The notes: a model not told the origin generated them from the sequence alone. Counted from the stretch's first letter, positions 35,955-45,752 are shown. The stretch is 64,000 nucleotides of DNA from Paenibacillus jilunlii (GCF_900102965.1 NZ_FNGM01000002.1:238559-302558); one strand, 5' to 3'. Program-made: numbers and translations.

Positions 35955-37211
35955 TTGAAAGCTGACTCGTCTCTTAATTCCGCTTCATCCAAACGCAATT
36001 ATACGCTGCAACTGCTGACCGTATTCATCGGCTTTCTGGTCTTCGGCTTTTCTGAAAATATCAAAGGTCCAGCCATCCCGCGCATCCAGAGCGATCTGCG
36101 GCTTGATGAGATGCAGCTGGGCACCCTGTTGTCCCTGAACTCCCTCGGGTATCTGCTGGCATGCACGTTTACCGCCCTGCTGATCCGCAAAATCGGCATC
36201 AAGGCGGTCAGTCTGCTCTCCTTCGGTTCCATGGCCATATCTGGTGTGTTCATCTTTCTCTCGCATAGCTATCCGGCGCTGTCAGGATCTTTTTTCCTGA
36301 TGTATATCGGCAACGGCATGCTGGAGATCGGGCTCGCCGTGCTCGGGGCAAGAATCTTTGTAAAAAATACGGGAACCATGATGAACCTGTCGCACTTCTT
36401 CTACGGCCTAAGTTCGACAGTCGCCCCGCTGATCTCCTCCGGGCTGATGACGGTGACTTTGTTCGGCCATATGCTGGATTGGCGGGGAGTCTATCTGCTG
36501 ATTCTCATGCTGTCGGTGATTCCGATGATTCCAGCTGTTCTGGGCAAATTCCCCGGTGATGCCACACTTACAGAAGACCGGATTCCGCTCTCCGCCATTT
36601 CCCGTGATCCGGTTATCTGGCTGCTGGTAGCCGTTCTCTCGTTCGGCGTTATTTCGGAGCTGGCCGTGGGCGGCTGGCTGGTTAATTTTCTGGAAAAAGC
36701 CTACGGCTGGCCGTCTTCATCCGCTGCGGGCATGCTGTCCGCCTTCTTCCTCTGCTTCACACTGGCCCGGCTTGTGCTGGGTCCTGTGACCGACAAAATC
36801 GGCTTCGCCCTGTCCCTGATTTTGTTCTCTGCCTTCTCGGGTATCTGCACATTCGCCGCCATTCTCTGGGGCGAATCGGGTGCGATCCTGTTCGCCATCG
36901 CCGGTGTCGGCATCGCACCCATCTACCCGACCATTATGGCACTGATCGCCGACCGCTACCGCCAGGGCAGCGATACGGCCATCACCTTCATCGTCACTCT
37001 GATGGGTGTGGCCAGCGTCCTCGGCAATTACTTCATCGGTGCGATCACCGAGGGGATCAAGCAGCTGTTCTCCGGGGGGCAGGAGGATGGCACCGGGCTG
37101 CTGCGCGGACTGCAGGCCGGCTACGGCTTCATCGGACTGTGCGCGCTGCTGTGCTCGGTTTCGGCATATTGGCTATACCGCCATTTAAAGGTCAGAGGGC
37201 AGTTGATGTAG
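35955..37211 (+). CDS. MFS transporter (FHS/GlcP-like)
   Basis: A 418-residue protein with about 12 membrane segments. The phrase GPAIPRIQSDLRLDEMQLGTL after segment 1 and the even spacing fit the major facilitator superfamily; the family feel is FHS (fucose/glucose-H+ symporters, GlcP-like), but sugar specificity is not shown. Start is TTG at 35955, six bases after AGGAGG; the ATG at 35913 lacks a site. It follows the glycosyltransferase by 70 bases on the same strand and is closed by the hairpin at 37268-37302. Confidence 0.8.
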   Translation: MKADSSLNSASSKRNYTLQLLTVFIGFLVFGFSENIKGPAIPRIQSDLRLDEMQLGTLLSLNSLGYLLACTFTALLIRKIGIKAVSLLSFGSMAISGVFIFLSHSYPALSGSFFLMYIGNGMLEIGLAVLGARIFVKNTGTMMNLSHFFYGLSSTVAPLISSGLMTVTLFGHMLDWRGVYLLILMLSVIPMIPAVLGKFPGDATLTEDRIPLSAISRDPVIWLLVAVLSFGVISELAVGGWLVNFLEKAYGWPSSSAAGMLSAFFLCFTLARLVLGPVTDKIGFALSLILFSAFSGICTFAAILWGESGAILFAIAGVGIAPIYPTIMALIADRYRQGSDTAITFIVTLMGVASVLGNYFIGAITEGIKQLFSGGQEDGTGLLRGLQAGYGFIGLCALLCSVSAYWLYRHLKVRGQLM

Positions 37212-37267
37212 GGCAGCGTATAACACAAGCTGCACTGGGCGGGAAGGAACTGGTTTTCCGCAAGCAG

Positions 37268-37302
37268 AAACGTACCGTCTTATAAAAGGACGGTACGTTT
37301 TT
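37268..37302 (+). terminator. Intrinsic terminator after the MFS gene
   Basis: AAACGTACCGTC (37268-37279) pairs perfectly with GACGGTACGTTT (37289-37300), followed by TT. A diverged version of the stem heads the R1 copy at 56.6 kb. Confidence 0.8.
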
Positions 37303-37760
37303 GCGAGAAATATAAGGATGATTTGTGGCGTGAAACATATAAATCCAGGCGTAATATTAACAAGCGTCCCCGCCTTTACGGCTTGCGGACGTTTGTTTCC
37401 GTTGGTTTCTGCTTCCCCCGGATAACGGGGAAAACAAGCAGAAACGGCTACGCCGTCCTTATTAGGACGGTACCCGTAGTTTAGCGTTGCCTGGAGAACC
37501 CTTTACGAGTCCTTCGGCCATTACAAGTGGAAAAAAGGTACACTAATTTGCCCCAGCACCCTATTCTCCGCAGGTGAAGTGGAAAAAGGTACACTAATTC
37601 AGCTCATTTTGCCCCTGCCGAGGGAATAGGGCCTAGTTAAGTTTCCTTTTTCCACTTAAATTCCACAATTGTTGGTTTTGGGAAGAAATAAGTTCCCTTT
37701 TTCCAACTAGCACTGCTCAGCTACTTCTTCGCAAGCGCTATTTGGAAAAAGGATCAAAAG
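37272..37760. repeat. R1 composite repeat, long copy
   Basis: Begins with the CGTACCGTC hairpin and a block (37303-37346) containing ATATAAGGATGATTTGTGGCG that recurs at 56606-56649. It continues through TTTAGCGTTGCCTGGAGAAC (near 37480) and the four motifs AAGTGGAAAAAAGG (37526), AAGTGGAAAAAGG (37577), TTTCCTTTTTCCACTT (37642) and AAGTTCCCTTTTTCCAACT (37690). No gene lies between 37211 and 38010. Confidence 0.75.
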
Positions 37761-38009
37761 GGCTATCAAATTCGACTGATTTCCAACCGTTTCGTCAAGG
37801 CCAACGCCTGTTCAGGTGCAAAGTTTTCATACGTCTTTCCGAAGCCTGCACGTGACGTCATCCGGCGGGCGGCTCCGTGAACAGAAACAGGCTGCAGCTT
37901 CCTTTGCGAACATTTCTTCCTTTGCGAACATATTCGTGTGTTTTTTGTCCATCTGCGGCCCTACCACATTTTCCCTATAGGAAGTGCATGAAACTAGAAT
38001 CATATCCGG

Positions 38010-38813
38010 TCAAGGTACTAGCTCTTGTGCGGATTTAGCGCCCAGACCGCGCAACCACTGTGCCAAATCAGCAGCATTACTGCGCATAGCAGCGTCCAGG
38101 GGGGTGAGGCGATCCCACACCGCAATCCAGTTCAGCTCAGCCTTTCGATCAAGCAGGTATTTGGCGGCGTGTCGCTGCCCGCCGTGGCAAGCACACCAGA
38201 AAGCGACGGTCACTTCGTCCGGAGGTGAAGGATGTCCCGCTCCCCAAGGGTATCGCTGTGAAAGCGATTCTCCGGCGAAGTGCGCCTCCATAGCGTCAAG
38301 CAGACCCAGCGCGGCCGCATGCCAAAGAGCGAACTTGGCCCCGCGCTCAATCAACCTGTGCGCCGCCCGCCATTGTGCGAACGCCACTGCGTCATCCAGT
38401 GGCGTTCCACCGGCGATGACAGCGCCGGGAGCCTCGATGTCGGCACCGGAATCGAGAAGCATGTCAAGCACTTCGATGTCATCGCAGCTCGCAGCCCAAT
38501 GAAGCGGCGTCTCGCTGTGCGGTCCGGTAAATCGGGCGTTCACGTCGGCACCGGCCTCTATCAGCGCGGCAGCTATCGCAACATTGTTTGGGAAATGGCC
38601 GGGCCAATCGGTGACTACATGCAACAGAGTACGCGACTCCCCCCTGCTGTTGTACTCGTCGTCTATTCCGGTAATTCTTGACGTAACCAGCCCGGAACTC
38701 CCGGCAAGCAGCCGCCTTAACGATGGGACATCGCCAGTACGAATCGCTTTAATCACGGAAACTACCAGCGGGTTGTCTTTTGATACAAAGGGCATATCTT
38801 TCTCCCCGCACAT
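38010..38813 (-). CDS. Ankyrin-repeat protein
   Basis: A 267-residue soluble protein with at least four ankyrin-like repeats: ALIEAGADVNARFTGPHSET, PLHWAASCDDIEVLDMLLDS, TPLDDAVAFAQWRAAHRLIE and TPLDAAMRSNAADLAQWL. Ankyrin repeats mediate protein-protein binding; no catalytic domain is attached. ATG at 38813 follows GGAGG by ten bases; ATG at 38795 (MPFVSKDN) after GGGGAG is equally possible. It stands alone. No target is evident. The 300 bases between it and the clpB stop hold nothing I can name. Confidence 0.8.
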   Translation of the reverse strand: MCGEKDMPFVSKDNPLVVSVIKAIRTGDVPSLRRLLAGSSGLVTSRITGIDDEYNSRGESRTLLHVVTDWPGHFPNNVAIAAALIEAGADVNARFTGPHSETPLHWAASCDDIEVLDMLLDSGADIEAPGAVIAGGTPLDDAVAFAQWRAAHRLIERGAKFALWHAAALGLLDAMEAHFAGESLSQRYPWGAGHPSPPDEVTVAFWCACHGGQRHAAKYLLDRKAELNWIAVWDRLTPLDAAMRSNAADLAQWLRGLGAKSAQELVP

Positions 38814-39157
38814 AAGATAAGAACCTCCGTTCCTGCTCTCTCGCAACCGCCAAACCTAGTCCTGCCCGAAGCCTGCTATATATTCGACATTTTTTATTGT
38901 GATTTTACCGAATGCCAGCGGAGGTTGATGAGCATAACACACACTCCTCGTATAACATGACTATACTATAAGCTTTTTTGTCCGATGCCTTCAATTTTAC
39001 TTTCTTCTACACGATATCCGGTTTACTGGCTGGAATTCTGGAATGTTCTGACTGCCTCAAATTTCACTTCAACTCATCATTCAAGCCTGTTTCATTGTGT
39101 AAAAGTGTCAGCTATCGGCTTTGTACCCATTCAGAATCCGGCACACATCCCCTTCAA

Positions 39158-41800
39158 TCAGATAGAGTTCAGCGCCTCAGCCGGCTTCGGGTGGGTAATC
39201 GTTACGGAGAGTTCTCCTCCGGCTTCGTTGACCTCCATTACGGAGCCTTCTTCTGCCTCACCGGCGATCAGCGCACGCGCCACACGGGTCTCCAGGCTGC
39301 GCTGGATGAACCGTTTCAGCGGTCTTGCGCCGTATACCGGATCGAAGCCTTCCCTGGCGATAAAACGTACGGCTGATTCGCTAAGCGCAAGGCCAACGCC
39401 GCGGTCAGCCAGACGCAGACGGAGTCCATCCACCAATTTAACAACAATCTGTTCAATCTCATCCAGTTGGAGCGGCTTGAACATCACAATGTCGTCCACA
39501 CGGTTCAAAAACTCCGGCCGGAAATGGCTGCTCAGCTCCTTCATGACCCGGTCCTTGACCGCATTCGTAAGCTCCCCGTTGTCATCGGTACCCTGAATAA
39601 GATGCGGCGAGCCGATGTTTGAGGTCATGATGATAATCGTATTCTTGAAGTCTACCATCCGGCCCTGTGAATCGGTCAGCCGTCCGTCATCCAGCAGCTG
39701 CAGGAGGATGTTGAACACATCAGGATGGGCTTTTTCCACCTCGTCCAGCAGCACCACGGTATATGGCTGGCGGCGTACCGCTTCGGTGAGCTGGCCGCCT
39801 TCCTCATACCCTACATACCCCGGAGGCGCACCGACAAGGCGGGAAACGCTGTGCTTCTCCATATACTCCGACATATCAATGCGGATCATGCCGTCTTCGC
39901 GGTCAAAAAGCGATACCGCCAACGCTTTCGCCAGCTCCGTCTTCCCGACACCGGTCGGCCCCAGGAACAGGAATGAGCCAATTGGCCGGTTCGGGTCTTT
40001 GATGCCCGCTCTGGCCCGGAGCACAGCATCGGCTACCAGCCGGACGGCCTCCTCCTGCCCGACTACCCGCTCATGCAGCGTATCCTCCAGCCGCAGGAGC
40101 TTATCCCGCTCGCCTTCCACGAGTCTGCTTACAGGAACCCCAGTCCAACGGGATACAATATCAGCGATTTCCTCTTCGGTCACAGCTTCACGCAGCAGCC
40201 GGCTCTCCTGATCCTGCGACGCCGCCTCCTCCGCTGCCTTGAGCTGCCGCTCCAGGTCGGGGATAATGCCGTAGCTCAGCTCGGCAGATTTATTAAGATC
40301 GTAAACCTCCTGGGCATCCACCAGGTCCTTGCGGGCCTGTTCCAGTTTCTTCTTCAGCTCACGCAAACCCTGAATGGCTGACTTTTCCTTCTCCCAACGC
40401 GCCGTCATTTCCAGATGTTTTTCCTTGAGATCCGCCAGCTCACGCTGCAGGGTTTCCAGGCGGCGCTTGCTGGCATCGTCGGTTTCTTTTTTGAGCGCAG
40501 CCTCTTCGATCTCCATCTGCATCAGGCGGCGGGTCACTTCATCCATCTCGCCCGGCATGGAATCAATCTCCGTACGGATCATCGCACAGGCTTCATCGAC
40601 CAGGTCAATCGCCTTGTCCGGTAAAAAACGGTCCGTAATATACCGGTTCGACAATACACCGGCGGCCACGAGCGCGCTGTCATGGATTTTCACCCCGTGA
40701 TGGACCTCGAAACGTTCCTTTAATCCGCGCAAAATCGAGATCGTATCCTCCACATCCGGCTCGCTGACCAGCACCTGCTGGAAGCGGCGTTCCAGCGCCG
40801 GGTCCTTCTCAATATATTTGCGGTATTCATCCAGCGTCGTCGCACCGATACAGTGCAGCTCACCGCGCGCCAGCATGGGCTTCAGCATATTGCCTGCGTC
40901 CATCGCGCCTTCCGTTTTGCCCGCGCCGACAATCGTATGCAGTTCATCGATGAAGAGAATGATCCGTCCGTCGCTTTCACGGATTTCCTTCAGCACTGCC
41001 TGCAGCCGTTCCTCAAATTCCCCACGGTACTTGGCCCCGGCGATCAGCGCGCTCATATCCAGCGAAAAGATCGTCTTATCCTTTAGCCCCTCCGGCACAT
41101 CCTTGCGGACTATCCGGTGGGCGAGTCCTTCAACAATCGCTGTCTTCCCTACGCCGGGCTCCCCGATCAGCACCGGGTTGTTTTTCGTTTTGCGGGAGAG
41201 AATGCGGATCACCCGGCGGATCTCTCCATCGCGCCCAATGACGGGATCAATCTTGCCCGCCCGCACCTCGGCCACCAGATCACGGCCGTATTTCTCCAGC
41301 ACCTCATAGGTTGCTTCCGGCTCACGGCTGGTCACACGCTGATGCCCGCGGATCTCAGCAAGCACTTCCAGCAGCTTGTCGCGCGTCACGCCGCGGCTGG
41401 TAAACAGCCCGCGCAGCTCCCGGTTCCCGCTGCTGGAATCGGACACCATCGCAAGCACAGCGTGCTCCACCGCCACAAATTCATCCTGCATCTGCGCGGC
41501 TTCCTTCTCTGCCTGCTCCAGCACAGCGATCAGCGACGGCGATGCATACCGCCGCATTGTCCCTGCCCCGGAGCCGCTGACGCTAGGCTTCCGCTGCAGC
41601 AGTGCCTCCGTACCCTGCAGCAGCTCGGGTACAGGAATATTCATCTTCTGCAGCAGGCGCGGCAGAAGACCCTCATGCTGCTGGAGCAGCGCCTTGAGCA
41701 GATGGAGATTGTCAATCTCCTGATGCCCGGCAGCGGCTGCCAGCGACTGCGCTGCGGCAACCGCCTCCTGCAGCTTTTGTGTTAATTTGTTGAAGTCCAT
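39158..41800 (-). CDS. clpB: ATP-dependent disaggregase ClpB
   Basis: An 880-residue Hsp100 protein. N-terminal substrate domain (1-150), first ATPase with Walker [16 protein letters not shown] and Walker [13 protein letters not shown], a long middle coiled coil (about 400-520, Lys/Glu-rich), then second ATPase with [14 protein letters not shown] and [15 protein letters not shown], and a C-terminal hexamer domain. It solubilises aggregated protein together with DnaK/DnaJ and small heat-shock proteins. The middle domain separates it from ClpA/ClpC. Start MDFNKLTQ (41800) follows AGGTG. It is on the same strand as hsp20 and the J-protein gene, but 1.2 kb of repeats separates it from the latter. 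Confidence 0.95.
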   Translation of the reverse strand: MDFNKLTQKLQEAVAAAQSLAAAAGHQEIDNLHLLKALLQQHEGLLPRLLQKMNIPVPELLQGTEALLQRKPSVSGSGAGTMRRYASPSLIAVLEQAEKEAAQMQDEFVAVEHAVLAMVSDSSSGNRELRGLFTSRGVTRDKLLEVLAEIRGHQRVTSREPEATYEVLEKYGRDLVAEVRAGKIDPVIGRDGEIRRVIRILSRKTKNNPVLIGEPGVGKTAIVEGLAHRIVRKDVPEGLKDKTIFSLDMSALIAGAKYRGEFEERLQAVLKEIRESDGRIILFIDELHTIVGAGKTEGAMDAGNMLKPMLARGELHCIGATTLDEYRKYIEKDPALERRFQQVLVSEPDVEDTISILRGLKERFEVHHGVKIHDSALVAAGVLSNRYITDRFLPDKAIDLVDEACAMIRTEIDSMPGEMDEVTRRLMQMEIEEAALKKETDDASKRRLETLQRELADLKEKHLEMTARWEKEKSAIQGLRELKKKLEQARKDLVDAQEVYDLNKSAELSYGIIPDLERQLKAAEEAASQDQESRLLREAVTEEEIADIVSRWTGVPVSRLVEGERDKLLRLEDTLHERVVGQEEAVRLVADAVLRARAGIKDPNRPIGSFLFLGPTGVGKTELAKALAVSLFDREDGMIRIDMSEYMEKHSVSRLVGAPPGYVGYEEGGQLTEAVRRQPYTVVLLDEVEKAHPDVFNILLQLLDDGRLTDSQGRMVDFKNTIIIMTSNIGSPHLIQGTDDNGELTNAVKDRVMKELSSHFRPEFLNRVDDIVMFKPLQLDEIEQIVVKLVDGLRLRLADRGVGLALSESAVRFIAREGFDPVYGARPLKRFIQRSLETRVARALIAGEAEEGSVMEVNEAGGELSVTITHPKPAEALNSI

Positions 41801-41894
41801 CTCCTTCATCACCTTTCAGTAATTTGCTTGCTCGCACGTGACTCCGGGCCGCCGCCCGCGTCGATGGCAGGACGTTTGGGGCGGCCTATCCGCC

Positions 41895-42098
41895 CAACAA
41901 CGGCATTTCTGCCGTTGTTTCCACCAAACCCGGCTACCACGCTCCCAACAAAGGCATTTTTGCCGTTGTTTGCACCAAACTTGGCTACCACGCGCCAAAC
42001 AACGGCACTTTTGCCGTTGTTCCCACCAAAACCGACTACCACGCACCAAACAGCGGCACTTCTGCCGTTGTTTGCACCAAACCCAGCTGCAACACTTC
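41895..42098. repeat. 51-bp tandem repeat, four units
   Basis: Units start at 41895, 41946, 41997 and 42048 (last partial). Each opens with CAACAACGGCATTTCTGCCG or a close variant, a hairpin (AACGGC/GCCGTT), then TTGTTTCCACCAAACCCGGC. Compensating changes are seen, for example AAGGCATTTTTGCC keeps most of the stem. Confidence 0.85.
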
Positions 42099-42133
42099 TG
42101 CCGAAGCTCAAACAATCAATAGTCGTCCCCGGA

Positions 42134-42930
42134 GAATTCAAAGGTTTTACCTCTCATTCCCTCATACCGCCCGCCTGCGGCGGATTCAAGGGTACTTTTA
42201 CCTCTCATTCCCTCATACCGCCCACCTGCGCCGAATTCAAAGGTACTTTTACCTCTCATTCTCTCATATCGCCCGCCTGCAGCGAATTCAAAGGTACTTT
42301 TACCTTTCATTTCCTCATACCGCCCGCCTGCGGCGAATTCAAGGGTACTTTTACCTCTCATTCTCTCGTATCGCCCGCCTGCGGCGAATTCAAAGGTACT
42401 TTTACCTTTCATTTCCTCATACCGCCCACCTGCGCCGAAATCAAGGGTACTTTTACCTCTCATTCCCTCCTATCGCCCGCCTGCGGCGAATTCAAGGGTA
42501 TTTTTACCTTTCATTTCCTCATATCGCCCGCCTGCGACGAATTCAAAGGTACTTTTACCTCTCATTCCCTCCTATCGCCCGCCTGCGCCGAAATCAAGGG
42601 TATTTTTACCTCTCATTTCCTCATATCGCCCACCTGCGGCCAATTCAAAGGTACTTTTACCTCTCATTCTCTCGTATCGCCCGCCTGCGGCGAATTCAAG
42701 GGTATTTTTACCTTTCATTTCCTCATATCGCCCACCTGCGCCGAAATCAAAGGTACTTTTACCTCTCATTCCCTCGTACCGCCCGCCTGCGACGAATTCA
42801 AGGGTACTTTTACCTCTCATTTCCTCATATCGCCCACCTGCGGCCAATTCAAAGGTACTTTTACCTCTCATTCCCTCGTACCGCCCGCCTGCGCCGAATT
42901 CAAGGGTAGCTTTACCTCTTATTTCCTTAG
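42134..42930. repeat. 51-bp tandem repeat, 15 full units plus a partial
   Basis: After a 48-bp first unit, units start at 42182 and every 51 bases to 42896. Consensus parts: GAATTCAAAGGTACTTTTAC, CTCTCATTCCCTCATACCGC, CCGCCTGCGGC. Two versions alternate loosely (CTCTCATTCC and CTTTCATTTCC). One frame on the plus strand stays open throughout, as do parts of the minus strand, because the period is divisible by three. Changes fall at all codon positions, so coding is doubtful. It lies upstream of clpB. Confidence 0.9.
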
Positions 42931-42953
42931 TTCCGGTCATCGCAGGTCGCTCG

Positions 42954-42974
42954 ACAACGGCAGATTGCCGTTGT
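42954..42974. repeat. Single palindrome related to the 51-bp arrays
   Basis: ACAACGGCA (42954-42962) and TGCCGTTGT (42966-42974) form a perfect 9-bp stem. This is the same palindrome that starts each unit of the arrays at 23.0 and 41.9 kb. Confidence 0.7.
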
Positions 42975-43054
42975 TTCCGCCAAGCCCCGCTTCCGTCAAG
43001 CCCCGCCGGGCTCGCCCGCCCGGCGGCCAGTGCCGCCAGCGGCCGGCACGGCGC

Positions 43055-44050
43055 TTAGCCCATCGCAGCCTTGCGCCGCGAAGCCCCCGGGCCCTTCCGC
43101 TTGGGCCCGGCCTGGAAGCTGCCAGCTTCGGCCAGCTGGCGGTACAGCTTCTTCTCCGCCTCCGTTAACCCGGCGGGAATCACAATCTCTACCGCGAACA
43201 GAATGTCTCCGTTCGCGCCATCCGGGCGCTTCAGCCCCTTGCCGGAGAGGCGCAGCGTTTGACCGCCCGCCATCCCGGCCGGGATCTTCAGCTTCACGCT
43301 GCTGCCGTCCGGCAGCGGCACCTTGGCTTCGCCGCCGAGCACGGCCTGCCAAGGCGCAATCTCCACTGTGCCGTACAGATCTCCGGCGTCCGGTTCGTAA
43401 ATGTCATGCGGCAGCAGATGCAGGGAGATCAGCAGATCACCGCCTTGCACCGCCCCATTCCCGCTGCTGCCGGGAATCCGGATAACCGTCCCCTCAGCGG
43501 AACGCGGCGGAATGCTGACGTTCACATCCCTGCCGCCCACCTGAACCCGGATGCTGCCGCCTTTGTATGCTTGCTCCAGTGAAACTTCAAGCTGCGCCTG
43601 CATCGTGCTCCGGGCTTCACCGAATGGGCTGCCGGCGGCGGTGCTGCCGGAGAAGAAATCAAACCCCGCCCGGTCCGCCGCCCCCCGGCTGCCAAAAAAC
43701 ATTCCAAACAAATCATCATCAGGAATACTCCCGCCGAAGGAGGAGCTTCCGCCCCATCCCGCGCCAAAAGGTGAATCCCCATACGCCGACGAAGAAGCTC
43801 CGCTGCGCCGCGCCCCGCTGCTGGCTGCGCCGCCGAATCCGTAGTGAAGCTCCTGATCATAGGCTTTTCTTTTCTCATCATTGCCCAGCACTTCATATGC
43901 TTCCGCCGCTTCCTTGAACTTGGCCTCCGCCTCTGGGGCCTTATTAACATCGGGATGCCATTTCTTGGCAAGCCTCTGGTAGGCTTTTTTGATTTCCTGC
44001 TTGGAGGCCTTTTCCCCTACACCCAATGCTTCATAATAGTTTGCCGCCAA
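43055..44050 (-). CDS. Class B J-domain co-chaperone (CbpA/DnaJ-like)
   Basis: A 331-residue J-protein. The J-domain (about 1-70) has HPD at 32-34 in [11 protein letters not shown] Gly/Ser/Phe-rich region (about 72-130) follows, then two substrate-binding beta domains ([19 protein letters not shown], then [20 protein letters not shown]). There are no CxxCxGxG zinc repeats, so it is class B, like CbpA, rather than the canonical DnaJ. It would stimulate DnaK. Start is TTG at 44050 after AAAGGAGGAG. It lies between hsp20 and clpB on one strand, a heat-shock neighbourhood. Confidence 0.85.
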   Translation of the reverse strand: MAANYYEALGVGEKASKQEIKKAYQRLAKKWHPDVNKAPEAEAKFKEAAEAYEVLGNDEKRKAYDQELHYGFGGAASSGARRSGASSSAYGDSPFGAGWGGSSSFGGSIPDDDLFGMFFGSRGAADRAGFDFFSGSTAAGSPFGEARSTMQAQLEVSLEQAYKGGSIRVQVGGRDVNVSIPPRSAEGTVIRIPGSSGNGAVQGGDLLISLHLLPHDIYEPDAGDLYGTVEIAPWQAVLGGEAKVPLPDGSSVKLKIPAGMAGGQTLRLSGKGLKRPDGANGDILFAVEIVIPAGLTEAEKKLYRQLAEAGSFQAGPKRKGPGASRRKAAMG

Positions 44051-44452
44051 CGGTATCTCCTCCTTTCATAAGCTGAGCCGTACCATTCATCTGTTCTTTA
44101 TTATCTATTACCCTGTTTTCCGGCCTGTTTATGTTGCTGTGTGGGACTCTGCTGCCCTATAGAATTTCCAATTCCGTAAAAAGGCGCACCATAGCCGGAA
44201 TCCCCACTACAATGCGCCTGTATGATGGTGCTATATGAAAAGCCCGGTGAATCCGCTGTTCCTGCAGGGACCTTAGAGGGAACGGCGCTGGCCGCCGGCC
44301 CGGGAATCCCTTTTACCAGCCGATCCAGCCGGACTTGAACATCTGCTTCCTTCTACACTTCAGCGGTGCAGCAGGCACTCCGCTTCCCCCGGAGGCCTGC
44401 CGCATAGCGCCGTACCTGCCAACTTCCTGGTATTGAAGCTTTTACGAAGCTT

Positions 44453-44920
44453 TTATTGAAGCCGCTCTCCGGATGAACCATCGTCTTGGATCTCAATGCG
44501 TTTACCTAGCGGTTTCTGCTGTTTCGGTACCGACAGGGTCAGCAAGCCGTCCTTCAGCGAAGCGCGAATTCCATCCTCGGCAACATCCTGCACATAGAAC
44601 CGGCGGACGTACTCCCCATACCGGCGTTCTCTGCGCACCACCTGGTGGTCCTTGTTTTCCTCACTGTTGTCTTCCTTGCGTACCGCTTTGATCGTCAAAT
44701 AAGGGCTGGCGTAATCAATGTCGATTTCTTCTTTTTTGAAGCCGGGCAGTTCGGCCTCGATCAGATACGCCTGCTCGTTCTCCCGGATATCCGTACGGAA
44801 GGACATCGTTGAGCTTTTAATGGGTGCAAAAAAATCATCATTAAACACTTCATTCAGGGACTTGGCCAGCACACCAAAAGCATCATCTCTGCGTTTTCCA
44901 AAAGGAACCAAATCAAACAT
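44453..44920 (-). CDS. Small heat-shock protein, Hsp20/alpha-crystallin
   Basis: A 155-residue holdase chaperone. The alpha-crystallin domain spans roughly 38-135: YLIEAELPGFKKEEIDIDYA, YLTIKAVRKED and the GLLTLSVPKQQ end with the family's GxLxLxxPK motif; a C-terminal KRIEI gives the IxI-type tail that binds neighbouring subunits. Start at 44920 follows AGAGGAG. A sigma-A promoter and two CtsR boxes lie upstream, so it is likely heat-induced. The 400-base gap to the J-protein gene holds two hairpins (AGGCGCA/TGCGCCT near 44182-44220 and a GCAGGC/GCCTGC stem near 44373-44400) but no gene. Confidence 0.9.
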   Translation of the reverse strand: MFDLVPFGKRRDDAFGVLAKSLNEVFNDDFFAPIKSSTMSFRTDIRENEQAYLIEAELPGFKKEEIDIDYASPYLTIKAVRKEDNSEENKDHQVVRRERRYGEYVRRFYVQDVAEDGIRASLKDGLLTLSVPKQQKPLGKRIEIQDDGSSGERLQ

Positions 44921-44943
44921 TTTACATTCTCCTCTCATTTGAC

Positions 44944-44960
44944 TTTGACTTTATTTGACC
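44944..44960 (-). promoter_or_regulatory. CtsR operator at the hsp20 start site
   Basis: On the minus strand GGTCAAATAAAGTCAAA, a fit to the CtsR heptad repeat (A/G)GTCAAA-NAN-(A/G)GTCAAA. A third GTCAAA follows at 44938-44943. It lies 10 bases after the -10 box, where repressor would block transcription start. Confidence 0.85.
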
Positions 44961-44969
44961 TATGGCTTC

Positions 44970-44998
44970 ATTATAGTCCCCCTCCCGGGGGAAGACAA
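44970..44998 (-). promoter_or_regulatory. Sigma-A promoter of hsp20
   Basis: On the minus strand TTGTCT (44998-44993), 17 bases, then TATAAT (44975-44970). The start point would fall near 44963, next to the CtsR box. Confidence 0.85.
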
Positions 44999-45076
44999 AA
45001 CCTGTATAAGCCGAAAAACCGGGAAAATCCGGCATTTCAGCTCATTTTTTAAACCAAATTTTAGTGTTTTTCACTT

Positions 45077-45093
45077 TTTGACCTTATTTGACC
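45077..45093 (-). promoter_or_regulatory. Second CtsR operator, over a stop codon
   Basis: GGTCAAATAAGGTCAAA on the minus strand is a perfect CtsR consensus. Its TAA is the stop codon of the acetyltransferase gene (45084-45086). It lies 79 bases upstream of the hsp20 -35 box. Confidence 0.8.
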
Positions 45094-45650
45094 TTCATGG
45101 ATATGTAGCGCTCCCGGTACTCGTTCTCCAGCATGCTCATCATTACCACATCATGGTACTGATGATTATAGAAAAGCGTCTGGCGCCGCACACCCTCCCG
45201 GACAAAACCAATGGACTCATACACATGCGCTGCGCGTTTATTATATGCGTAAACCTCGAGTTCAATCCGGTGCAAATTCAGAATTCCGAAGCCGTAGTCG
45301 AGCATCAGCAGCAGCGCTTCCCGGCCATAGCCCTTTCCCTGATGGGCTTCATCTCCAATAGCGATCCGCAGATTCGCTGTACGGTTATTGCGGTCCATAT
45401 CCTGAATGGCGATGTCCCCGATGGTCTCATCGGTGTCCTTAAGGGCGATTAGCAGCAGCACCCCGCTGTCATCCTCCGCTTTGCGCTCAATATATGCCGC
45501 GATCTGCTCCTTCGTAATATGCTTCTGCGTTCCCGTAAGCCTGCGGGCCTCCGCATCGTAGAACATATGGTAATACAGCTCGGCGTCTTCCCCGTTCAGC
45601 GGGCGCAGATACACCTTTTCCCCCCATAACATGCCGGAGTTCCTGCTCAT
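45084..45650 (-). CDS. GNAT-family N-acetyltransferase (RimJ/RimL type)
   Basis: A 188-residue acetyltransferase. The acetyl-CoA motif is IGDEAHQGKGYGREALLLML (Q/RxxGxG/A), followed by NLHRIELEVYAYNKRAAHVY ESIGF, the usual RimJ/RimL end. It would transfer an acetyl group to an amine of a protein or small molecule; the acceptor is unknown. Start at 45650 follows GGAG by nine bases. The final codons contain a CtsR box, but that site more likely serves hsp20 downstream. It is divergent from the MocR gene. Confidence 0.85.
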   Translation of the reverse strand: MSRNSGMLWGEKVYLRPLNGEDAELYYHMFYDAEARRLTGTQKHITKEQIAAYIERKAEDDSGVLLLIALKDTDETIGDIAIQDMDRNNRTANLRIAIGDEAHQGKGYGREALLLMLDYGFGILNLHRIELEVYAYNKRAAHVYESIGFVREGVRRQTLFYNHQYHDVVMMSMLENEYRERYISMKVK

Positions 45651-45721
45651 TCTCTTCATCTCCTGTCGTTAATGTAGCTCTATGATATGGCAAAATTGTA
45701 TACTTACAAATAGACAAATCC

Positions 45722-45738
45722 GTCCTTTTTCGAAGGAC
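45722..45738. promoter_or_regulatory. Inverted repeat between the GNAT and MocR genes
   Basis: GTCCTT (45722-45727) and AAGGAC (45733-45738) are inverted around TTTCG in the 100-base divergent region. It could be an operator for the MocR protein. It also sits just before the TAGGAG ribosome site. Confidence 0.35.
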
Positions 45739-45752
45739 AGATAGGAGTTCCT

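Noticed and set aside
39600..41700. Several long plus-strand ORFs opposite clpB
   Set aside because: They are antisense shadows of a clear coding gene, favoured by GC-rich third positions.
41895..42930. Possible CRISPR array
   Set aside because: Units are contiguous without unique spacers, too long and imperfect, and no cas genes are present.
42116..42940. Minus-strand ORFs with 17-residue repeats (GKSTFEFAAGGRYE-like)
   Set aside because: Same reason: period-driven open frames, no clear start signals, non-synonymous changes throughout.
41828..43168. A 446-codon open frame on the plus strand across the repeat arrays
   Set aside because: It is open because the 51-bp period is a multiple of three. 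It lacks a ribosome site, changes are not biased to third positions, and it runs into the antisense of the J-protein gene.
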